Below, piece after piece: positions 5,997-9,030 of a stretch of 9,030 bases of DNA. Made by a program: the position numbers and the translations under genes. Position 1 is the first letter of the stretch, and every line of letters begins with the position of its first letter. The stretch comes from Gammaproteobacteria bacterium (GTDB lineage: Bacteria; Pseudomonadota; Gammaproteobacteria; Eutrophobiales; Eutrophobiaceae): NCBI GenBank assembly GCA_016198885.1, contig JACQHV010000112.1, positions 1-9,030 on the forward strand, read 5' to 3'. The notes under the pieces were generated by a model that was not told where the DNA came from, ran no database searches, and was given only the letters and a program-made list of their open reading frames with translations.

Positions 5997-6890
5997 ATGC
6001 CCGACAGAGAGATAAATTTGAATAATCCCATACCCATACGCGCTGCACTTTCTGCCATATTGGCCGCCCTGATGTTTGCCTCCATGGGTGTTGCGGTACG
6101 TTATTCTTCAGAAGGATTGTCCAATGAAATGACCGTTTTTCTCAGAAATGGCTTCGGTTTGCTGTTTTTGTTGCCCTGGCTATATCAACGGGGTCTTGGC
6201 TACTTATCCACCCACCGTCCCGCTGCACACATCATCAGGGCGTTAGCCGGTCTGGCGGCCATGTACTGTTTCTTTTACGCCATCGCCCACTTGCAGCTTG
6301 CAGAGGCGGTATTATTGAATTTCAGTTCACCATTGTTTATCGCAATTATCGCCCTGATCTGGTTGGGGGAGAAGGCATCGGAAAAACTCATCTTTGCCAT
6401 TGTGATAGGTTTTATCGGTGTTTGCCTGATCCTGAAACCGGGGACTGAAATTTTAAAGGGGGCGGCCTGGGTGGGCCTTGTATCCGCCGTTTTTGCAGCC
6501 CTGGCAATGGTCACTATCCGCGATCTGTCAAGTACGGAACCCACACTCCGGATCGTATTCTATTTCAGCATAACCGCAACACTGGTCTCTGCCATACCCT
6601 TGTTCTGGACATGGCATTCACCTCCATGGCAGACAATACTGGCAATGTCTTTTGCCGGCCTTTCTGCAACTATCGGACAGTTATTGCTGACCTATAGTTA
6701 CAGTCTTGCCCCCGCGGCACACATTGGTCCGTACAGTTACAGCACGGTAATCTTTGCGGCAATCTACGGCTGGATTTTCTGGGCAGAAACGCCGGACAGC
6801 TATACGCTTACAGGCGCAATCCTGATTATAGCCGCAGGCATCATAACGCTACATCGCCGATCCATGCCGCAGTTGACGGAACCGGATTGA
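5997..6890 (+). CDS. DMT superfamily (EamA) membrane transporter
   Basis: This is an inner-membrane protein of 297 residues with about ten hydrophobic helices and two tandem EamA repeats (roughly 15-147 and 154-287), the standard drug/metabolite transporter architecture. Repeat one includes ALMFASMGVAVRYSSEGL, FLRNGFGLLFLLPW, the family-like segment RALAGLAAMYCFFYAIAHL, then LAEAVLLNFSSPLF and WLGEKAS. Repeat two includes SAVFAALAMVTIRDLS and SYSLAPAAHIGPYSYSTVIFAAIYGWIFWAE, followed by a last helix and a short charged tail. Members export amino acids, metabolites or drugs; the substrate cannot be read from the sequence. The start is ambiguous. The ATG at 5997 has no ribosome site and would be almost leaderless, whereas TTG at 6018-6020 has AGAGAG six bases upstream and would give 290 residues. 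It is divergent from pyrG and appears to be a single-gene unit. Confidence 0.9.
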   Translation: MPDREINLNNPIPIRAALSAILAALMFASMGVAVRYSSEGLSNEMTVFLRNGFGLLFLLPWLYQRGLGYLSTHRPAAHIIRALAGLAAMYCFFYAIAHLQLAEAVLLNFSSPLFIAIIALIWLGEKASEKLIFAIVIGFIGVCLILKPGTEILKGAAWVGLVSAVFAALAMVTIRDLSSTEPTLRIVFYFSITATLVSAIPLFWTWHSPPWQTILAMSFAGLSATIGQLLLTYSYSLAPAAHIGPYSYSTVIFAAIYGWIFWAETPDSYTLTGAILIIAAGIITLHRRSMPQLTEPD

Positions 6891-6897
6891 TCACAGT

Positions 6898-6927
6898 TTG
6901 AGCTTTATCTGCGAAAGATATTAGAAT
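6898..6927 (+). promoter_or_regulatory. Candidate sigma-70 promoter for fhs
   Basis: TTGAGC (6898-6903) and TAGAAT (6922-6927) are separated by 18 bases, matching consensus at four and five of six positions. The -10 overlaps the dyad at 6917-6930. It would give a leader of nearly 200 nt before fhs. The hexamer match is modest in AT-rich DNA, so the call is tentative. Confidence 0.3.
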
Positions 6928-6930
6928 ATC
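6917..6930. repeat. 14-bp perfect dyad overlapping the candidate fhs -10
   Basis: GATATT-AG-AATATC, six-base arms around two bases. Its overlap with the TAGAAT hexamer at 6922-6927 is what a repressor site would look like, but AT-rich dyads of this length can be chance. Confidence 0.3.
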
Positions 6931-7017
6931 CAGCATACACACAATAATAAAAACATATGATGTTGCATCAGAACAATTTAATAATTTTCAGTAAATTAAA
7001 TTATTTTACCCACGGAT

Positions 7018-7076
7018 AAACAGGTGCAAGAGAAACAGGTTTGTCTGATATTGGATATTTCAAAAACGTAAACAGG
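7018..7076 (+). repeat. Three direct copies of AAACAGG in the fhs leader
   Basis: AAACAGGT occurs at 7018-7025 and 7033-7040 (15 bp apart), and AAACAGG again at 7070-7076. They lie 50-110 bases upstream of the fhs ATG. They could be iterated protein or RNA recognition sites; no known regulator is assigned. Confidence 0.4.
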
Positions 7077-7126
7077 GATCAGCAGTTAAAAATAATTATT
7101 TCATGATCAAAACCGAGGAATACATT

Positions 7127-8899
7127 ATGCCACTAGACCCAACAAAACACGCTGACTGGGAAATAGCAGAAGCTGCAGAAAAAAATATGAAAACAGCAAA
7201 TCAGCTTGCAGATGATTTGGGCATTGAAAAAGATGAACTGCTCCCCTATGGCCATTATCTGGCGAAGATTGACTATATACGCGTTCTCAATCGTTTGAGA
7301 GGAAAACCGGATGGTAAATTTATTGAAGTCACTGCGCTGACTCCGACACCTCTGGGTGAGGGAAAGTCAACCACGACCCTGGGTATCTTGCAGGGGCTGG
7401 GAAAACGCGGCAAAAAGGTGACCGCTGCCATCAGGCAGCCTTCGGGAGGGCCAACATTTAATATCAAGGGTTCCGCAGCAGGCGGAGGTCTTTCCCAATG
7501 TATTCCCCTGACTGAATTTTCATTAGGGCTTACCGGTGACATTAATGCAATTATGAATGCACATAATCTGGCTATGGTTGCATTGACATCGAGAATGCAG
7601 CATGAATTTAACTATGATGACGCAAAACTGGCTGAATTAAATCTTAAACGTCTCAACATCGATCCGGATAATGTTGAAATGGGCTGGATAATTGATTTCT
7701 GCGCCCAGGCACTCAGAAATATTATTATCGGTATAGGCGGCAAAATGGATGGTTTTATGATGAATTCCAAATTTGCCATTGCGGTGTCTTCCGAGGTGAT
7801 GGCTATTCTCGCTATCTTCAGTGATCTCGCCGATTTCAGAAAACGAATCGGAAACATTATTGTTGCCCATGACAAGAAAGGAAATCCTGTTACAACAGAA
7901 GACCTTGAAGTTGCCGGCGCAATGACAGCCTGGATGAAGGATGCGATCAATCCAAATCTGCTGCAGTCAATTGAAGGTCAACCTTGCTTTGTACACGCCG
8001 GTCCGTTTGCCAATATTGCAGTTGGCCAATCCTCCATTGTCGCAGACAAGATCGCGCTTAAACTCGCGGATTATCATGTAACAGAATCAGGTTTTGGTGC
8101 GGATATTGGTTTTGAAAAATTCTGGAATGTAAAGTGTCGGTACTCGGGGAACACACCAAACGTATCTGTAATCACGGCAACGATTCGTGCACTTAAACAT
8201 CATGGCGTAAATGCAGGTGCGCCGGCAGTTGTCCCCGGCAGGCCAATCCCCAAGGAATATTTTGAAAAAAACCTTGCCTGGCTGGAAGACGGCATGTCCA
8301 ATTTAATTCATCACATTAATACAGTGAAAAAGTCCGGTATTAATCCGGTCGTATGTCTCAATCACTTCCATACCGATACAGAAGAAGAGATGAAACTGGC
8401 CAAGAAAATGTGTGAAGAGGCAGGAGCACGTGTGGCTGTCTCACAGCATTGGCTCAAGGGGGGGGAAGGTGCACTGGAACTGACTGACGCAATCATCGAC
8501 GCTTGCAATGAAAAAGTTGATTTCAGGTTTCTTTATGATCTCGATACCCCATTGCGCAAGCGCATTGAACTCATCGCCAGGGAAGTCTATGGCGCAGACG
8601 GTGTCAGTTACTCCCCACAGGCAAAAGCAAAAGCAGACAAGATTGAAAAGGATCCGAAATTCAAGGACTTCACCACGATGATGGTGAAAACACATCTGTC
8701 CTTATCTCACGATCCTGCGCTTAAAGGGGCGCCGAAAGGCTGGACGCTACCCATCAAGGATTTTCTTACTTATGGCGGCGCAAGATTTATCTGCCCGGTG
8801 GCAGGAGATATTAAATTGATGCCAGGAACGGGATCAGATCCGGCCTATCGCCGTGTCGACATCGATACTAAAACAGGAAGGGTTAAGGGAGTATTTTAA
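7127..8899 (+). CDS. fhs: Formate-tetrahydrofolate ligase
   Basis: This cytosolic enzyme uses ATP to join formate to tetrahydrofolate, giving 10-formyltetrahydrofolate for one-carbon metabolism. The ATG at 7127 is chosen because GAGGAA lies six bases upstream; an upstream in-frame ATG at 7103 lacks a ribosome site. The protein has 590 residues, longer than the roughly 556-560 of the Moorella or Methylobacterium enzymes. The P-loop is TPTPLGEGKSTT (72-83). The family signature reads NIKGSAAGGGLSQCIPL (112-128), where the classical form is KGGAAGGGYSQ. HAGPFANIAVGQSS (290-303), VTESGFGADIGFEKF, VICLNHF-like VVCLNHFHTD, HWLKGGEGALEL and KTHLSLSHDPALKGAPKGW follow in order. All parts expected for activity appear present. 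It stands alone, without folD or purU beside it. The sequence type, including the N-terminus MPLDPTKHADWEIAE, resembles forms I associate with sulfate-reducing and other anaerobic bacteria (memory, not searched). Confidence 0.96.
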   Translation: MPLDPTKHADWEIAEAAEKNMKTANQLADDLGIEKDELLPYGHYLAKIDYIRVLNRLRGKPDGKFIEVTALTPTPLGEGKSTTTLGILQGLGKRGKKVTAAIRQPSGGPTFNIKGSAAGGGLSQCIPLTEFSLGLTGDINAIMNAHNLAMVALTSRMQHEFNYDDAKLAELNLKRLNIDPDNVEMGWIIDFCAQALRNIIIGIGGKMDGFMMNSKFAIAVSSEVMAILAIFSDLADFRKRIGNIIVAHDKKGNPVTTEDLEVAGAMTAWMKDAINPNLLQSIEGQPCFVHAGPFANIAVGQSSIVADKIALKLADYHVTESGFGADIGFEKFWNVKCRYSGNTPNVSVITATIRALKHHGVNAGAPAVVPGRPIPKEYFEKNLAWLEDGMSNLIHHINTVKKSGINPVVCLNHFHTDTEEEMKLAKKMCEEAGARVAVSQHWLKGGEGALELTDAIIDACNEKVDFRFLYDLDTPLRKRIELIAREVYGADGVSYSPQAKAKADKIEKDPKFKDFTTMMVKTHLSLSHDPALKGAPKGWTLPIKDFLTYGGARFICPVAGDIKLMPGTGSDPAYRRVDIDTKTGRVKGVF

Positions 8900-8921
8900 A
8901 AACTGCTTTGCAATTAATCGG

Positions 8922-8947
8922 AAAGCCCGGTTTTCCCCGGGCTTTTT
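8922..8947 (+). terminator. Intrinsic terminator after fhs
   Basis: AAAGCCCGG (8922-8930) pairs perfectly with CCGGGCTTT (8937-8945) around a six-base loop, and T-rich sequence follows (TTTTTCGTTTT). It begins 22 bases past the fhs stop. The stem is symmetrical enough that it may also stop the convergent gene ending at 8964, although the minus-strand tail is less U-rich. Confidence 0.88.
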
Positions 8948-8963
8948 CGTTTTCATCGGGTAT

Positions 8964-9030
8964 TCATTCCTTAATCATCAACACATGTACCGCCTTCACT
9001 ACTACCCGTACCTTATCGCCTTTTTTGATC
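8964..9030 (-). CDS. C-terminal end of a probable TOBE/Mop-domain protein (5' truncated by window edge)
   Basis: Twenty-two codons are visible, reading IKKGDKVRVVVKAVHVLMIKE before TGA at 8964-8966. The pattern G-D-x-V-x-x-x-V-K-A-x-x-V-(hydrophobic) is the closing strand pair of TOBE/Mop domains found in molybdate-responsive ModE, molbindins and the ModC or similar ABC ATPase C-termini. The rest of the gene is outside the window, so the full protein cannot be named. It converges on fhs and shares the terminator interval. A molybdate link would be of interest beside a formate-using enzyme because many formate dehydrogenases need molybdenum, but that is inference. Confidence 0.55.
   Translation of the reverse strand, partial: IKKGDKVRVVVKAVHVLMIKE

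Larger units (their letters stand above)
6891..7126. other. AT-rich intergenic region and fhs leader
   Basis: About 236 nt separate the EamA stop from the fhs ATG. I see no gene and no clear terminator for the EamA gene. It contains a candidate promoter (6898-6927), a GATATT-AG-AATATC dyad (6917-6930), an AT-only dyad AATTTAAT/ATTAAATT (6975-6982 and 6995-7002), and three copies of AAACAGG (7018, 7033, 7070). The structure does not match a riboswitch class I can recognise by eye. Confidence 0.6.

Noticed and set aside
6975..7002. AT-only inverted repeat as a terminator for the EamA gene
   Set aside because: The stem has no G-C pairs and alternative pairings (for example 6980-6987 with 6998-7005) compete, so it would be too weak for a confident terminator call.
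7103..7126. Upstream ATG extending Fhs by eight residues
   Set aside because: No ribosome site precedes 7103, while GAGGAA sits six bases before the ATG at 7127.
7612..7950. 112-codon minus-strand frame antisense to fhs
   Set aside because: Inside conserved fhs with no independent signals.

Overview
The window is a stretch of chromosome from a Gram-negative bacterium, most probably a gammaproteobacterium. The main reason is the minus-strand order pyrG-kdsA-eno-ftsB-ispD-ispF, a classic proteobacterial housekeeping cluster, together with KDO (lipopolysaccharide) synthesis and FtsB-type cell division. Base composition looks moderate (estimated by eye, not counted). I cannot name the genus. Nothing resembles a phage, insertion sequence, CRISPR array, toxin-antitoxin pair or defence island.

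Layout. (1) 1-339, plus strand: the C-terminal end of a larger protein, an HPt phosphotransfer domain, probably the tail of a hybrid sensor kinase. It converges on ispF with only 10 nt between the stop codons, across a 14-bp tandem duplication. (2) 350-5659, minus strand: six tightly packed genes, transcribed pyrG, kdsA, eno, ftsB, ispD, ispF. Gaps are at most 41 nt and pyrG and kdsA overlap by 14 nt, so they probably form one operon. They link CTP supply, KDO-8-phosphate synthesis (KDO is later activated with CTP), glycolytic phosphoenolpyruvate (made by enolase, consumed by KdsA), divisome assembly, and two steps of the MEP isoprenoid pathway (IspD also uses CTP). (3) 5660-5996: a non-coding divergent spacer with several perfect dyads. 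(4) 5997-6890, plus: a DMT/EamA-family ten-helix membrane transporter. (5) 6891-7126: an AT-rich leader with dyads and a thrice-repeated AAACAGG. (6) 7127-8899, plus: formate-tetrahydrofolate ligase of a sequence type that differs from the textbook signature, followed by a strong intrinsic terminator. (7) 8964-9030, minus: the last 22 residues of a gene that looks like a TOBE/molybdate-binding (Mop) domain.

Most of this is ordinary core genome. The points worth a second look are: a KdsA with the complete metal-dependent (class II) ligand set; a 14-bp duplication that supplies the ispF stop codon; ambiguous, overlapping start sites at ispD and the EamA gene; the dyads between pyrG and the EamA gene; and the divergent fhs. 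I found no convincing evidence for an undescribed multi-gene system.
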